Assembly: GCF_000282975.1 (NCBI RefSeq)
Contig: NZ_ALJC01000006.1
Span: 95,756 to 159,755 of the forward strand
Length of the DNA stretch: 64,000 nucleotides
Reading direction: 5' to 3'
Origin: Pseudomonas psychrophila HA-4
GTDB lineage: Bacteria; Pseudomonadota; Gammaproteobacteria; Pseudomonadales; Pseudomonadaceae
In this document: positions 44,303 to 54,181 of the stretch, one piece after another
Position numbering within the stretch: the first letter of the stretch is position 1
Layout of the letters: each line of letters opens with the position of its first letter
The notes under the pieces: generated by a model
What the model saw: only the letters and a program-made list of their open reading frames with translations
Database searches by the model: none
What the model was told of the DNA's origin: nothing
Translations under genes and position numbers: made by a program

Positions 44303-44628
44303 GTAAGGCTCCACGTTGGCTGCAAAAAAACATAGTTTCGTGAGAGCGACCCTCCATGTCATCCCTTTTTTGCTCAACAGATCTATAGAGACAATCAATC
44401 AGCAACCATGAGTCAGATAAACATCCTCTCAATACTGGGCGCCACAACGTCAACAGTGGGCAAAATGCAGGATGCACGATGGCCATTCATGCAAAATGCA
44501 CGAAAATTGAATTTCTAATAAATTATAACTTTATGATTTATAAGCATTTTTTTAATAATTGATGATGGCACAATCGCTGCAACCACTACTCCATGTAAGC
44601 CCTTCATGAGCTAATGGAGCTGAATCAT
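44303..44628. other. AT-rich divergent intergenic region
   Basis: 326 bases holding promoters for the ankyrin and DUF3509 genes. A TA-rich stretch (about 44506-44560) is the likely curved or promoter DNA. No gene supported. Confidence 0.4.
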
Positions 44629-44907
44629 ATGAGCCTGATCCAAGAAAAATTCGCGTCTCTGTTCTCGAACCACACCGTCACCGTGAAACCTCGCCCAGAT
44701 GGCGGCGTATTGCTGACGCTATGTGACAGCGAAGGCACACAAACCCAACGCTCTATTTCTTACGCGCAATTGCACACTGCAGAACAACTGACGTGGGTAA
44801 TCAGCGCTATTCGTCGCGACCTGGCGGGCACCGCCAGTGAATTGCCGTCGATCTCGTTGCTGCAAAGCCAGCATCGCTTTGCCCTACCGACCTATCACAC
44901 CCGCTGA
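44629..44907 (+). CDS. DUF3509 family protein
   Basis: 92 residues: MSLIQEKFASLFSNHTVTVK, PRPDGGVLLTL, then SISYAQLHTAEQLTWVISAI. Matches the DUF3509 family, which is common in Pseudomonas. Function unknown. Start placed at ATG 44629, nine bases after GGAG; an ATG at 44614 would add five residues. Confidence 0.8.
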   Translation: MSLIQEKFASLFSNHTVTVKPRPDGGVLLTLCDSEGTQTQRSISYAQLHTAEQLTWVISAIRRDLAGTASELPSISLLQSQHRFALPTYHTR

Positions 44908-44919
44908 GATGAACCTACG

Positions 44920-44952
44920 CTCGCGATCTTTTAACGATCAAAAGATCGCGAG
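44920..44952. repeat. REP-type palindrome
   Basis: Perfect 13-bp stem CTCGCGATCTTTT / AAAAGATCGCGAG followed by GCTAGCTCGCGCC. Same family as the element near 55.2 kb; also lies between two gene ends and may terminate transcripts. Confidence 0.75.
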
Positions 44953-44978
44953 GCTAGCTCGCGCCTTCAGGGTGTGGA

Positions 44979-45662
44979 TTAACACGCTGTAGGGTCAATC
45001 TCGGCAAAACTGCTGACCGTAGTATGCCCACGCAACTCCCCGCCTTCTCGCGCCAAGCCGCAGGTTTGCATGCCAGCTTCTTGCGCCGCATCCAGCTCTT
45101 CGAGGATGTCCGATAGAAACAGGATTTTGCCCGCCGGGCAGCCAATCGCCTCGGTAATGTGTCGATACGACTGGGCTTCGCGCTTGGGGCCAGAAGTGGT
45201 ATCGAAATAGCCACTGAACAGCGGGGTCAAATCGCCCGCTTCAGAGCAGCCAAAGATCAATTGCTGCGCCTGGATCGAACCTGACGAGTACACGTACAAA
45301 TCGTAACCCTGCTCATGCCAGGCCTTGAGCGCCTGCACCGCATCCGGGTAGACGTGCCCTTTCAACTCCCCAGCCTCATAACCCTGTTTCCAGATCATGC
45401 CCTGCAACGCTTTTAACGGCGTGGCCTTGAGGTCTTCGGCAATCCACTGTTGAAGGATCTCGATCACCCGCTCAACGTCCGCCTCAGGCTCACCGCTGTC
45501 CAGACGCACTGCGCCTAACTGCTTAGCGACTTCAGGCTCTTCAGCATGCGTGCGGACGAATGCGGGCAGGTGTTTGGCCGCAAAGGGGAACAACACGTCA
45601 AACACAAAGCTGACAGCGCTGGTGGTGCCTTCAATATCGGTCAGGATAGCTTTGATCGGCAT
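44979..45662 (-). CDS. mtnC: Acireductone synthase (enolase-phosphatase E1)
   Basis: 227 residues, HAD superfamily. Catalytic [11 protein letters not shown] (nucleophile Asp), [11 protein letters not shown] and Lys in [13 protein letters not shown], acidic LFLSDILEE. Converts 2,3-diketo-5-methylthiopentyl-1-phosphate to acireductone in methionine salvage. Last gene of the mtnB-mtnD-mtnC run, nine bases after mtnD. Confidence 0.93.
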   Translation of the reverse strand: MPIKAILTDIEGTTSAVSFVFDVLFPFAAKHLPAFVRTHAEEPEVAKQLGAVRLDSGEPEADVERVIEILQQWIAEDLKATPLKALQGMIWKQGYEAGELKGHVYPDAVQALKAWHEQGYDLYVYSSGSIQAQQLIFGCSEAGDLTPLFSGYFDTTSGPKREAQSYRHITEAIGCPAGKILFLSDILEELDAAQEAGMQTCGLAREGGELRGHTTVSSFAEIDPTAC

Positions 45663-45671
45663 ACAGATTCC

Positions 45672-46217
45672 TTAGTCTTCGAGGCGCGGAAAGCGGTTAG
45701 CGATGTCTTCGCCGGTAAAGTTCGCGACCCAGCCCTCAGGGTTATTGAACAACCGGATAGCCACAAAATGCGGGTGCTCGCCCATGTCAAACCAGTGCGG
45801 GGTGCCCGCGGGCACGGAGATCAGGTCGTTCTTTTCACACAGCACCGCGTATACAAAATCACCTATGTGCAAGGTAAACAGCCCACGGCCCGCTACGAAA
45901 AAACGAACCTCATCTTCGCCATGACGATGTTCGTCGAGGAACTTGGCGCGCAATTCGGCTTTTTGCGGGTGGTCGCTGTTGAGGCTAATCACATCCACAG
46001 TGACGTAACCGTGCTCCGTCATCAGTCGATCAATCTGAGCGCGATAGGCGCTGATCACATCCTCTTGGCTCGCACCCGGCTGAATAGGCGTGGCCGCCTG
46101 CCAGCGATCAAAGCGCACGCCTTGTTCGGCGAGCGTGGAGGCTATGTCATCAAAGTGAGTCAACACCTTGTTGGGTAAATCCGGGCTCGATACGTGGTAA
46201 ACGGAAAGGCTGCTCAT
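45672..46217 (-). CDS. mtnD: Acireductone dioxygenase (cupin)
   Basis: 181 residues. Metal-binding cupin motif EHRHGEDEVRFFVAGRG (two His and Glu) and the fourth ligand in GTPHWFDMG. Splits acireductone to 2-keto-4-methylthiobutyrate and formate (Fe form) or off-pathway products (Ni form). Start ATG 46215-46217. Confidence 0.93.
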   Translation of the reverse strand: MSSLSVYHVSSPDLPNKVLTHFDDIASTLAEQGVRFDRWQAATPIQPGASQEDVISAYRAQIDRLMTEHGYVTVDVISLNSDHPQKAELRAKFLDEHRHGEDEVRFFVAGRGLFTLHIGDFVYAVLCEKNDLISVPAGTPHWFDMGEHPHFVAIRLFNNPEGWVANFTGEDIANRFPRLED

Positions 46218-46320
46218 GGGGCGTAATTCCTCAGCTTCGGCGTACACTTTCGGCTTTTTCCAAACCGTTCAGGCAGACCGTTTAAATCAGGCGGTGAGCT
46301 TCTTCGCAGTGAAGTCAGCG

Positions 46321-46941
46321 TTAACGGTTAAGCACAGCGCGCGTTTTCAACTCGCATTCAAACAAAAACTCGAAAGCCTCGATCTGACGCAGAGCATCAC
46401 TCATGCGTGCTCCCCAGGTGTAAAGGCCGTGGCCGCGGATCAAGTAGCCCGCACAGTCAGGGTGCGCATCCAGCCAGGGCTGAACCTTGGCTGCCAGGCG
46501 CTCGATGTCCTGATCATTGTCAAAAATCGGCACCCGCACTGTCGACTCATGGGTCGAGACGCCACTAAAGGCTTTTTGCAATTCGTAGTCTTCAAACTCG
46601 ATGCTCTCCCCCGGCGTTAAACGCGACAGTACCGTGGCATTCACCGAATGAGTGTGCAGCACCGCGCCGATCTCGGGGCGCCAGCTGTAAAGCTGCGTGT
46701 GCAGCAAGGTCTCGGCTGAAGGTTTCTTACCCGGCTCAAGGCTGTTACCTGACAAATCGGTAGCCAGTACATCATCCAGGCCCAACTGGCCCTTGTGCTT
46801 GCCCGACACCGTTAACAGCGCTTCGGTGGCCGACAGCCGGGCCGAGTAATTGCTGCTGGTGGCAGGCGACCAACCACGACCATATAGAAAGCGCCCGGCT
46901 TCAATGATTTCCAGGCTCAAGTGTTCACGGGTAAGGCTCAT
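46321..46941 (-). CDS. mtnB: Methylthioribulose-1-phosphate dehydratase
   Basis: 206 residues, class II aldolase fold. Zinc ligands in LHTHSVNATVLSR and the later His of YLIRGHGLYTWG. Dehydrates methylthioribulose-1-phosphate in methionine salvage. Its ATG overlaps the stop of the MFS gene by four bases (ATGA), so the transporter and mtnBDC are one transcript. Confidence 0.92.
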   Translation of the reverse strand: MSLTREHLSLEIIEAGRFLYGRGWSPATSSNYSARLSATEALLTVSGKHKGQLGLDDVLATDLSGNSLEPGKKPSAETLLHTQLYSWRPEIGAVLHTHSVNATVLSRLTPGESIEFEDYELQKAFSGVSTHESTVRVPIFDNDQDIERLAAKVQPWLDAHPDCAGYLIRGHGLYTWGARMSDALRQIEAFEFLFECELKTRAVLNR

Positions 46942-48086
46942 GCCCTGTCCTCTTGCAATCGAGTTGCGATGATAACGGCTGCAGCCAACGCTGCGAGGCT
47001 TGCCATACTAAAGGTGATAGTCGGGCCAAGTGTGTTCCAACTGTAACCAGCATAAAGTGCACCGGCCGCGCCGCCGATTCCGGCCAAGGTGGCATACAGC
47101 GCTTGCCCCTGCCCTTGCTGGCCGGGGCCAAAACTACGTTGCACGAAGCTCATGGCAGACGCGTGAAAACTGCCGAAAGTGGCCGCATGCATCAGTTGCG
47201 CCAGCAGCAACACCCACAGGTATTGCGCAAAAGTCCCCAGCAATAGCCAGCGCAAGGCGGCCAACACAAAGCTGGCCATCAAGACGCGGCGCACTGAAAA
47301 CTTCAGCAGAATGCGGCGCATGGCCAAAAACATCAGCACCTCGGCCACTACCCCCAAGGCCCAAAGCATGCCGATCACACCTCGGCTGTAACCCAGGTCT
47401 TCAAGGTACAAGGTGATGAAAGTGTAATACGGGCCATGGCTCATTTGCATGAGTGCGACGGTGACATAAAAGGCCAGGACGCCAGGGCTGCGCAGTTGCT
47501 TTAAAAAGCCGCCCTCGTGGGATTGGCGCCCCAGTTTCGAGGGTTGGGCATTGGGTACCCACAGGCTGCACAACACAATCGCAGCCATGATCACGACCAG
47601 CGCCACCGGGTAGATATCCAAGCTCAGCCATTCAAACAGGCGTCCCAGAATCACCACGGTAATGATGAAGCCGATCGACCCCCATAAGCGCACTTGGCTA
47701 TAACGCTCGGGCTGTTCACGCAGATGGGCAAAGGTGATGACTTCAAACTGCGGCAGCACCGCGTGCCAGAAAAACGCATGTAACGCCATGACCAACGCCA
47801 GCCAGGCGTAGCTTTTGTTGATAAAAATCAGGCTGAAGCCGAGCAAGGTGCAGAGCGCGCCCAGCCTCACAATCAACAGACGCTTACCCGTGTAGTCCCC
47901 TAGCCAGCCCCACACGTTGGGGGCCACGCAACGCATCAACATCGGGATGGCGACCAACTCGCCTATCCGCGCACTGGAGAAACCGAGATGATGAAAGTAC
48001 AGCGCCAGAAAAGGCGCTGTAGCACCGAGTAAGGCGAAGTAAGACAGATAGAATCCCGACAATCGCCAGTAGGGAAGAGGCGCCAT
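46938..48086 (-). CDS. MFS transporter coupled to mtnBDC (HcaT/LacY-like group)
   Basis: 382 residues, twelve TM helices, starting with PYWRLSGFYLSYFALLGATAP, the pattern of the 3-phenylpropionate/nucleoside-like MFS_1_like carriers. HHLGFSSARIGELVAIPMLM and GWLGDYTGKRLLIV (A-motif-like) follow. Location between aroC and mtnB, with an ATGA overlap to mtnB, suggests uptake of a methionine-salvage precursor such as methylthioribose or methylthioadenosine, which is inference. Confidence 0.85.
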   Translation of the reverse strand: MAPLPYWRLSGFYLSYFALLGATAPFLALYFHHLGFSSARIGELVAIPMLMRCVAPNVWGWLGDYTGKRLLIVRLGALCTLLGFSLIFINKSYAWLALVMALHAFFWHAVLPQFEVITFAHLREQPERYSQVRLWGSIGFIITVVILGRLFEWLSLDIYPVALVVIMAAIVLCSLWVPNAQPSKLGRQSHEGGFLKQLRSPGVLAFYVTVALMQMSHGPYYTFITLYLEDLGYSRGVIGMLWALGVVAEVLMFLAMRRILLKFSVRRVLMASFVLAALRWLLLGTFAQYLWVLLLAQLMHAATFGSFHASAMSFVQRSFGPGQQGQGQALYATLAGIGGAAGALYAGYSWNTLGPTITFSMASLAALAAAVIIATRLQEDRA

Positions 48087-48120
48087 CGTCGTCAGACCAT
48101 AGCGCTCAACAACCCCTTTG

Positions 48121-49212
48121 TCACAGCTGACCTAACACGGGCGTGCTCACGCGCACGTCAGCATTTTGCCCGCGATGGCGCAGCAGGTGATCCATCAGTA
48201 CGATCGCCATCATGGCTTCAGCAATCGGCGTGGCACGAATGCCGACACACGGGTCATGGCGGCCCTTGGTGATGACCTCCACCGGATTACCGTTCACATC
48301 AATCGAACGGCCCGCAGTGGTGATGCTCGACGTCGGCTTGAGCGCCAAGTGCGCAACAATCGGCTGGCCCGACGAAATACCGCCCAGAATGCCGCCCGCG
48401 TTATTGCTCAGGAAACCTTCTGGCGTCAGCTCATCACGGTGCTCTGTACCGCGCTGGGCTACGCTGGCAAAACCGGCGCCGATCTCGATGCCCTTGACCG
48501 CGTTGATGCTCATCAGTGCGTGCGCCAGTTCAGCGTCCAGACGGTCAAAAATCGGCTCGCCCAACCCCGGAATCACGCCCTCGGCAACAACGGTAATTTT
48601 GGCACCGACAGAATCCTGATCGCGACGCAGTTGATCCATGTAGGCCTCAAGCTCTGGCACTTTGTCCGGGTCTGGGCTGAAAAAGGCGTTTTCTTCGACC
48701 GAGTCCCAGGTCTTGAACGGGATTTCAATCGGACCCAGTTGGCTCATGTAGCCACGAATCAAAATACCCTGGGTCGCCAGATACTTTTTGGCGATGGCGC
48801 CTGCCGCAACACGCATTGCAGTTTCACGTGCAGAACTGCGCCCGCCTCCGCGATAATCGCGTTCGCCATACTTATGGTGGTAGGTGTAGTCAGCGTGGGC
48901 GGGGCGGAACAGATCCTTGATAGCCGAATAGTCCTTGGACTTCTGATCAGTGTTACGGATCAGCAAACCAATGGCGCAACCGGTCGTGCGACCTTCAAAC
49001 ACGCCGGACAGAATTTCGACTTCGTCGGCTTCCTGGCGCTGGGTGGTGTGGCGGCTAGTGCCCGGTTTGCGGCGGTCCAAGTCACGCTGTAAGTCTTCAA
49101 GAGACAGCTCCAGACCAGGCGGACAGCCATCTACAATGGCGACCAACGCCGGGCCATGGCTTTCGCCAGCGGTGGTGACAGTGAACAGCTTGCCGTAGGT
49201 ATTGCCGGACAT
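48121..49212 (-). CDS. aroC: Chorismate synthase
   Basis: 363 residues. Conserved [20 protein letters not shown], the FMN/basic-site [40 protein letters not shown] and [14 protein letters not shown] [11 protein letters not shown] regions. Catalyses the last common step to aromatic amino acids using reduced FMN. GGAG is eight bases before the ATG. Followed 34 bases later by the MFS gene. Confidence 0.96.
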   Translation of the reverse strand: MSGNTYGKLFTVTTAGESHGPALVAIVDGCPPGLELSLEDLQRDLDRRKPGTSRHTTQRQEADEVEILSGVFEGRTTGCAIGLLIRNTDQKSKDYSAIKDLFRPAHADYTYHHKYGERDYRGGGRSSARETAMRVAAGAIAKKYLATQGILIRGYMSQLGPIEIPFKTWDSVEENAFFSPDPDKVPELEAYMDQLRRDQDSVGAKITVVAEGVIPGLGEPIFDRLDAELAHALMSINAVKGIEIGAGFASVAQRGTEHRDELTPEGFLSNNAGGILGGISSGQPIVAHLALKPTSSITTAGRSIDVNGNPVEVITKGRHDPCVGIRATPIAEAMMAIVLMDHLLRHRGQNADVRVSTPVLGQL

Positions 49213-49354
49213 TCAGGGCGCTCCGTGAAAATCAGCCTATAAACTAAGCTTGGATAACTAAGCGCGCCAGTATACGCAGGCTGCCTCTGTAGTTCATCCT
49301 CCAACCTTACTCATCCGGTTTTGTGCAACCGGCACTTCACACAATGATGGCGTA

Positions 49355-50353
49355 ATGATGCTGCGAATATTCCTCCTCGTTCTATCCCTGTTCGGGACTC
49401 AGGCCTTTGCGGCCCCACAATCCAATGTATTGCTGCGCCCCATTGAGCTGGACACCGGCTCGGGCACGCTTTACGGCTCGCTGGTACTGCCCAAGAGTGA
49501 CAAACCGGTGCCGGTGGTGCTGCTCATTGCAGGCTCCGGCCCCACTGACCGTGACGGCAACAACGCCCAAGGCGGGCGCAACGACAGCTTGAAAAAACTG
49601 GCCTGGCGCTTGGCACAAAACAACATTGCCAGCGTGCGCTTTGACAAGCGTGGCATTGCACATAGCCTGGCTGCCGCGCCAGACGAACGTACACTGACCC
49701 TCGATCAATACGTCGACGACGCCGTGGCATGGGGCAACAAACTCAAAAGTGACCCGCGCTTCAGCAAAGTGTTTTTACTGGGCCACAGTGAAGGTGCGCT
49801 CGTCGCCGCACTCGCTGCACCGCGTATCAATGCCGCCGGAGTGATCTCCATTGCAGGCACCGGACGCCCGGTTGGCCAAGTACTGCGCGAGCAGTTGCAA
49901 CGCAACAACCTGCCACCCGCCTTGCTCAAGCGCAGCTTTGAGCTGATCAGCAGCCTCGAAGCAGGCCACACAGATGACAATGTACCTTCTGAGCTACAGG
50001 TGGTATTTCGCCCCAGCGTGCAGCCTTACCTGATCAGTTTGCTGCGGGTTAACCCTGCTGCCGCGTTTACTGCACTGAAGATGCCCGCCATGATCATTCA
50101 GGGCACCCACGACATTCAGGTCGACGTCAAGGATGCACGCCTGCTCAAAGCGGCTAAACCGGATGCATCACTCACCTTGGTACATGGCATGAACCATGTA
50201 ATGCGTATTGTGCCCATGGACATGAAACGCCAGATCTTGTCCTACAACGACCCCAACCAGCGTCTGGCGGGAGAAGTGGGTGACCGTATTGTGCGTTTCA
50301 TCGCAAAAGTGAACGCCACTCAACCCTCTAGTCCTGCGCATAACGGCCGATAA
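49355..50353 (+). CDS. Exported alpha/beta hydrolase
   Basis: 332 residues with a Sec signal peptide (MLRIFLLVLSLFGTQAFA). Core motifs VVLLIAGSGPTDRDGNN (oxyanion), nucleophile GHSEGALVA, IIQGTHDIQVDV (acid) and His in VHGMNHVM. A serine hydrolase acting in the periplasm on an unknown ester or peptide; similar to the BAAT/DLH-like family. Starts ATGATG at 49355. Confidence 0.82.
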   Translation: MMLRIFLLVLSLFGTQAFAAPQSNVLLRPIELDTGSGTLYGSLVLPKSDKPVPVVLLIAGSGPTDRDGNNAQGGRNDSLKKLAWRLAQNNIASVRFDKRGIAHSLAAAPDERTLTLDQYVDDAVAWGNKLKSDPRFSKVFLLGHSEGALVAALAAPRINAAGVISIAGTGRPVGQVLREQLQRNNLPPALLKRSFELISSLEAGHTDDNVPSELQVVFRPSVQPYLISLLRVNPAAAFTALKMPAMIIQGTHDIQVDVKDARLLKAAKPDASLTLVHGMNHVMRIVPMDMKRQILSYNDPNQRLAGEVGDRIVRFIAKVNATQPSSPAHNGR

Positions 50354-50412
50354 ATCATTGTCGGCCGAGTTGATTGGGTCGACATACCGGGCTTGCACAG
50401 GATTCAGCCGTT

Positions 50413-51204
50413 ATGAGCGACACCCCATCACAACCTGCCGACGCTGAAGAGCCGGCAACGCCCGAGGCGCTTCCGCGACCTTGGGCAGACGTGCAACCCG
50501 AGCATTTCAGAATGCTACGGCTAGCCCCTTTGCAGACAGACCGCAGTACCGGGGCGCGCCCCTTGCGCTTTGTGCAACTGGGCTATGCCGAACGCCATGA
50601 CAAAGCGCTGAGTTTGCTGCGCCTGCGTATCGAGTTGCCCGGCCAACACGTGCGTAAAGAGCAGAATCAACTCGATATCTGGCTCGACCACGCAGAAAAA
50701 CGCATCAGCATTGATCCCGAGCGTGGCCTTTCAATAGAACCCTTGAATCGTGGCATCGGACGCTTTCTGATGGCTCAGGGCGTCCAGTGGGCGCAGAAAA
50801 AAGCCTCGCACTATCGTTTTGAGAGCCTGGACCTGCCCCCCAAAGATGCCTTGAGCGAAGACATGCGCTTGCGCCGCGATCATTGCCTACGCACGCAGGG
50901 GTTTGACGTGGTCTATGAAGATGCTCTGCATCGCAAGGCGCGCATTGAAACGGGGGTGATCGGGGATTTGTACAACACTTGGAACAGCGAAAAAATCCAG
51001 TTCATCGAGATTCTCGATGCAGCTCAGATGCTTCAGCAAGCCGAACAGCACCTGCAGGAGAAAGAACTGAAGCTGCGCGAAAAAGACGAAAAAATCAGCA
51101 AGTATCAGCGTGAAGACACGGGTTTGCGCTTCACCATCACCTGCCTCGTCGCTTTCGCGGTGTTTCAGGCAGGGCTGCTTATCTGGATTGCGACCCATCG
51201 CTGA
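50413..51204 (+). CDS. Uncharacterised tail-anchored protein with coiled coil
   Basis: 263 residues. The first 180 residues are a soluble domain of unknown type (RFVQLGYAERHDKALSLLRL, IGRFLMAQGVQWAQKKAS). Residues about 205-240 form a coiled coil (QQAEQHLQEKELKLREKDEK) and a C-terminal TM helix ITCLVAFAVFQAGLLIWIA anchors it in the inner membrane. No catalytic motif recognised. Preferred start ATG 50413 with AGGA upstream. Confidence 0.65.
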   Translation: MSDTPSQPADAEEPATPEALPRPWADVQPEHFRMLRLAPLQTDRSTGARPLRFVQLGYAERHDKALSLLRLRIELPGQHVRKEQNQLDIWLDHAEKRISIDPERGLSIEPLNRGIGRFLMAQGVQWAQKKASHYRFESLDLPPKDALSEDMRLRRDHCLRTQGFDVVYEDALHRKARIETGVIGDLYNTWNSEKIQFIEILDAAQMLQQAEQHLQEKELKLREKDEKISKYQREDTGLRFTITCLVAFAVFQAGLLIWIATHR

Positions 51205-51240
51205 AAGCAGGCACCCTTGCAGTGCCTGCCGGTTTGCCCC

Positions 51241-52149
51241 TTATACGCGTGCAGCAAACAGCGCTTGGTGAGCGCGGCACTGCTCTGCGGTCAGCATAAA
51301 TACGCCGTGCCCACCGCGTTCAAACTCAAGCCAAGCAAAGTCAACTTCCGGGTACAACGCCTCAACATGAACCTGGCTGTTGCCCACTTCAACAATCAAC
51401 AAACCTTTCTCGGTCAAGTGGTCTGCGGCTTCTGCCAGCATCCGGCGCACCAGGTTCAAACCATCATCACCACACGCCAGACCCAGCTCTGGTTCATGCT
51501 GATATTCGGCAGGCATATCGGCAAAATCTTCAGCATCAACATACGGCGGGTTGGACACGATCAGATCGAAACGCTGACCCGGCAAACCATCAAAACCGTC
51601 GCCTTGAACTGTGTACACGCGCTCATCAACACCATGACGCTCGATGTTTTGATTGGCCACTTCCAGCGCTTCGTACGACAGATCGGCCAGTACCACTTCG
51701 GCATTCTGGAACTCATACGCGCAGGCAATACCGATGCAACCCGACCCCGTGCACAGGTCGAGAATGCGCGCAGGCTCAGCCGCCAGCCAAGGTTCAAAAC
51801 GGTTTTCGATCAGTTCACCAATCGGTGAACGCGGAATCAACACGCGCTCATCAACAATAAACGACATGCCACAGAACCAAGCTTCGCCCAACAGATAAGC
51901 CGTCGGTACGCGCTCTTCAATCCGACGTTTTAGCAAATGTTGCAAGTTAACCAACTCATCGTCTTCAAGACGGCAATCGAGGTAGCTGTCCGCAATTTCC
52001 CACGGCAGGTTCAATGCCCCCAGCACCAGTTGACGGGCTTCGTCCCAGGCGTTGTCGGTACCATGCCCGAAGAACAGATCTTCACCATGAAAGTGGCTAA
52101 CGGCCCAGCGAATATGGTCGCGCAATGTGCGCAGGCGGGAAGTGATCAA
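51241..52149 (-). CDS. prmB: Ribosomal protein L3 glutamine N5-methyltransferase
   Basis: 302 residues. SAM motif [15 protein letters not shown] and the Gln-methylation signature NPPY ([13 protein letters not shown]). Modifies a Gln of ribosomal protein L3. The beginning [20 protein letters not shown] is the usual PrmB N terminus, so I take the TTG at 52147-52149 as start, preceded by AGGAG at good spacing; the upstream ATG frame adds 14 unlikely residues. Confidence 0.92.
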   Translation of the reverse strand: MITSRLRTLRDHIRWAVSHFHGEDLFFGHGTDNAWDEARQLVLGALNLPWEIADSYLDCRLEDDELVNLQHLLKRRIEERVPTAYLLGEAWFCGMSFIVDERVLIPRSPIGELIENRFEPWLAAEPARILDLCTGSGCIGIACAYEFQNAEVVLADLSYEALEVANQNIERHGVDERVYTVQGDGFDGLPGQRFDLIVSNPPYVDAEDFADMPAEYQHEPELGLACGDDGLNLVRRMLAEAADHLTEKGLLIVEVGNSQVHVEALYPEVDFAWLEFERGGHGVFMLTAEQCRAHQALFAARV

Positions 52150-52263
52150 CGGTTTTACTCCTAAAAATCGACCGATGATTCTAACAGCCAAATTCTGACG
52201 CGGCTAAAGTTGTGCCCAGCGGTCAAGAAAAAGCCTCTATCAAGCACTCCACGTGCCTGCCGC

Positions 52264-52286
52264 AAAACGGAATAACGCTCCGTTTT
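52264..52286. terminator. Stem-loop upstream of the isochorismatase-like gene
   Basis: AAAACGGA (52264-52271) pairs with TCCGTTTT (52279-52286), then GTATGTTT. No gene ends nearby on either strand, so it may mark a small transcript or be fortuitous. Confidence 0.35.
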
Positions 52287-52424
52287 GTATGTTTATTAGC
52301 TCGATCAATCGTACTTGACATCGCTGTAGGCCAACAACGGCGTGGCTTACACGACTAGCCATTCACATAAACGCTCTGCCAGTGGAGAATGTCACAAAAG
52401 CCCCACTCAAAGGAGCCCCCCCGA

Positions 52425-53015
52425 ATGTCCGCTTTGAAGACGATGTTTCAACTCACTGGGCGTGGTCACGCCGCAGCTAATCTGAGCAATGCCAGCCTGC
52501 TGATCATCGATGCACAAAATGAATACCTAAGCGGCCCGCTGGCCCTGACCGGGATGGAGACCGCGACCGCCCACATCGCTCTGCTGCTCGAAGCCGCCCG
52601 CAAGGCAAAGCGCCCGGTGGTGCATGTTCGCCATCTGGGCACGGTCGGTGGCATGTTCGACCCGCAAGGACATCGCGGCCAGTTCATCGCTGGGCTTGAG
52701 CCGACAGGCGATGAGGTGATTATCGAGAAGCGCATGCCCAACGCTTTCAACGACACCGGCCTGCAGGATGCCCTGGAAAAACTAGGCCATTTAGACTTGA
52801 TCGTCTGCGGCTTCATGAGCCACTCCAGCGTCAGCACCACCGTGCGCGCGGCCAAAGATCACGGCTTTCGCTGCACCCTGGTCGAAGACGCTTGCGCCAC
52901 CCGTGACCTGCCGACGCCTAACGGTGTCATCAGCGCGGCAGATGTGCAAAGAATCGAGATGGCGATCATGAATGACAACTTCGCCACCCTGACCCTGACT
53001 GAAAATCTGATTTGA
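52425..53015 (+). CDS. Isochorismatase-family hydrolase with Ser in place of catalytic Cys
   Basis: 196 residues. Family features: LLIIDAQNEY (catalytic Asp29), IIEKRMPNAF (Lys102) and the C-terminal loop. At the nucleophile position, usually MCVS or similar, this protein has MSHSSVSTTVR with Ser135, so the typical cysteine-hydrolase mechanism cannot operate as such. AGGAG precedes the ATG. Single gene; substrate unknown, and it could be an isochorismatase-type hydrolase or a non-canonical enzyme. Confidence 0.82.
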   Translation: MSALKTMFQLTGRGHAAANLSNASLLIIDAQNEYLSGPLALTGMETATAHIALLLEAARKAKRPVVHVRHLGTVGGMFDPQGHRGQFIAGLEPTGDEVIIEKRMPNAFNDTGLQDALEKLGHLDLIVCGFMSHSSVSTTVRAAKDHGFRCTLVEDACATRDLPTPNGVISAADVQRIEMAIMNDNFATLTLTENLI

Positions 53016-53163
53016 TCTGATCCTGTAGCTGATAGGCGGCCTGCTTAAACCGCCTCTCTGTGCCCATTCTTCCCTACATGCGAAGTTCCGGTTTCAGAGC
53101 ACCTCAGGAACAACCTCCCAATGTTCCTGTCGAAGGGCCGATACCCTATAAGGAAAGATCGGA

Positions 53164-53484
53164 ATGAAGATCTCCGATGGTTTTGATGCACGACGCTTGC
53201 GTCCCAAAGAATACCGAAACTGGCGCGCGCGTTTTGTTCTGGCCTTTGCCGCCTTGCTGACACTGATGGGCGTGTTGTTATTACTGGCAGGCGCCAGCAG
53301 CCTGATTGGTCATCCGGCTGCACTGGGTGAGCTCAATAACAGCGCCACGGGTGCTGCACTGGTCTTGGTTATCGGCTTTCTGGTCTGTTGGTTAGGCATA
53401 GGGTTGTGGCGTCGTTGTCGACGCCGGATGCGCCAACCGTTTGGCTTGAACATCGCTCCACATCTGATGAAAAAGCGCGACTGA
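53164..53484 (+). CDS. Uncharacterised two-TM membrane protein
   Basis: 106 residues with two hydrophobic helices (FVLAFAALLTLMGVLLLLAG; ALVLVIGFLVCWLGIGLW) and a basic RRCRRRMRQPFG tail. No family recognised. AGGA ten bases before the ATG. A Smr-domain gene follows on the same strand after 63 bases. Confidence 0.65.
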   Translation: MKISDGFDARRLRPKEYRNWRARFVLAFAALLTLMGVLLLLAGASSLIGHPAALGELNNSATGAALVLVIGFLVCWLGIGLWRRCRRRMRQPFGLNIAPHLMKKRD

Positions 53485-53547
53485 AGCACATCCGCCGCCC
53501 GGTTGTCGTCGACTTGGGTAAACTGAGCGCCCTTCGCGGAGGCTGAC

Positions 53548-54105
53548 ATGCAAGACGACGACTTTTCCCTGTTCAAAAACGAAATTCGCGGTGTTAAGCC
53601 GATCAAGCATGATCGCGCTGACACCGGCAAACCCAAAGCTGACCGCGCACAGATGGCCAAACTGCGCCAAAACGCTACCGTGCGCACCCATGCGACGATC
53701 ATTGACGGTCTGTCAGACCAGTTCGTGATTGATGTGGGCCCTGAAGATCAGTTGCATTGGGCCCGCGATGGCGTGCAAGAAAGCCAGATGCGCAAGCTCA
53801 AGCTGGGGCAGATCAGTTTCGAAGGCAGCCTAGACTTACACGGCATGACCGTCGAAAAGGCCCGGGAAAACCTGTGGGAGTTCCTCAGCGAAGCTACCCG
53901 CCTTGAAGTGCGTTGCGTGCGCGTCACCCACGGCAAGGCTGTCCGGCTGGACGGCAAACGTCCAATGATCAAAAGTCACGTCAACACGTGGTTACGCCAG
54001 CATTCACAGGTTCTGGGGTTCTGCTCTTGCCAGGCCAAACATGGGGGGGCTGGCGCCGTTTACGTGATGCTTAAACGCACCATGATGGAGGGCCGCGACG
54101 AGTAA
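53548..54105 (+). CDS. Smr-domain protein (DUF-type endonuclease)
   Basis: 185 residues: charged N-terminal region (about 1-85) followed by a Smr domain with [13 protein letters not shown] and RVTHGKAV, the LDLHG...THG signature of MutS2/SmrB-type nucleases. SmrB rescues collided ribosomes by cutting mRNA; this is the likely role. GGAGG sits five bases before the ATG. Confidence 0.87.
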   Translation: MQDDDFSLFKNEIRGVKPIKHDRADTGKPKADRAQMAKLRQNATVRTHATIIDGLSDQFVIDVGPEDQLHWARDGVQESQMRKLKLGQISFEGSLDLHGMTVEKARENLWEFLSEATRLEVRCVRVTHGKAVRLDGKRPMIKSHVNTWLRQHSQVLGFCSCQAKHGGAGAVYVMLKRTMMEGRDE

Positions 54106-54181
54106 CCGCGCATGCCCCACTTGCAGCGCCGTGTCAGCCCCCGTACCCTTGCCCTTTGCGAAAAATCCCACAGGTAGATTA

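Noticed and set aside
48166..49092. 308-codon frame antisense to aroC
   Set aside because: Shadow of chorismate synthase; no recognisable protein features.
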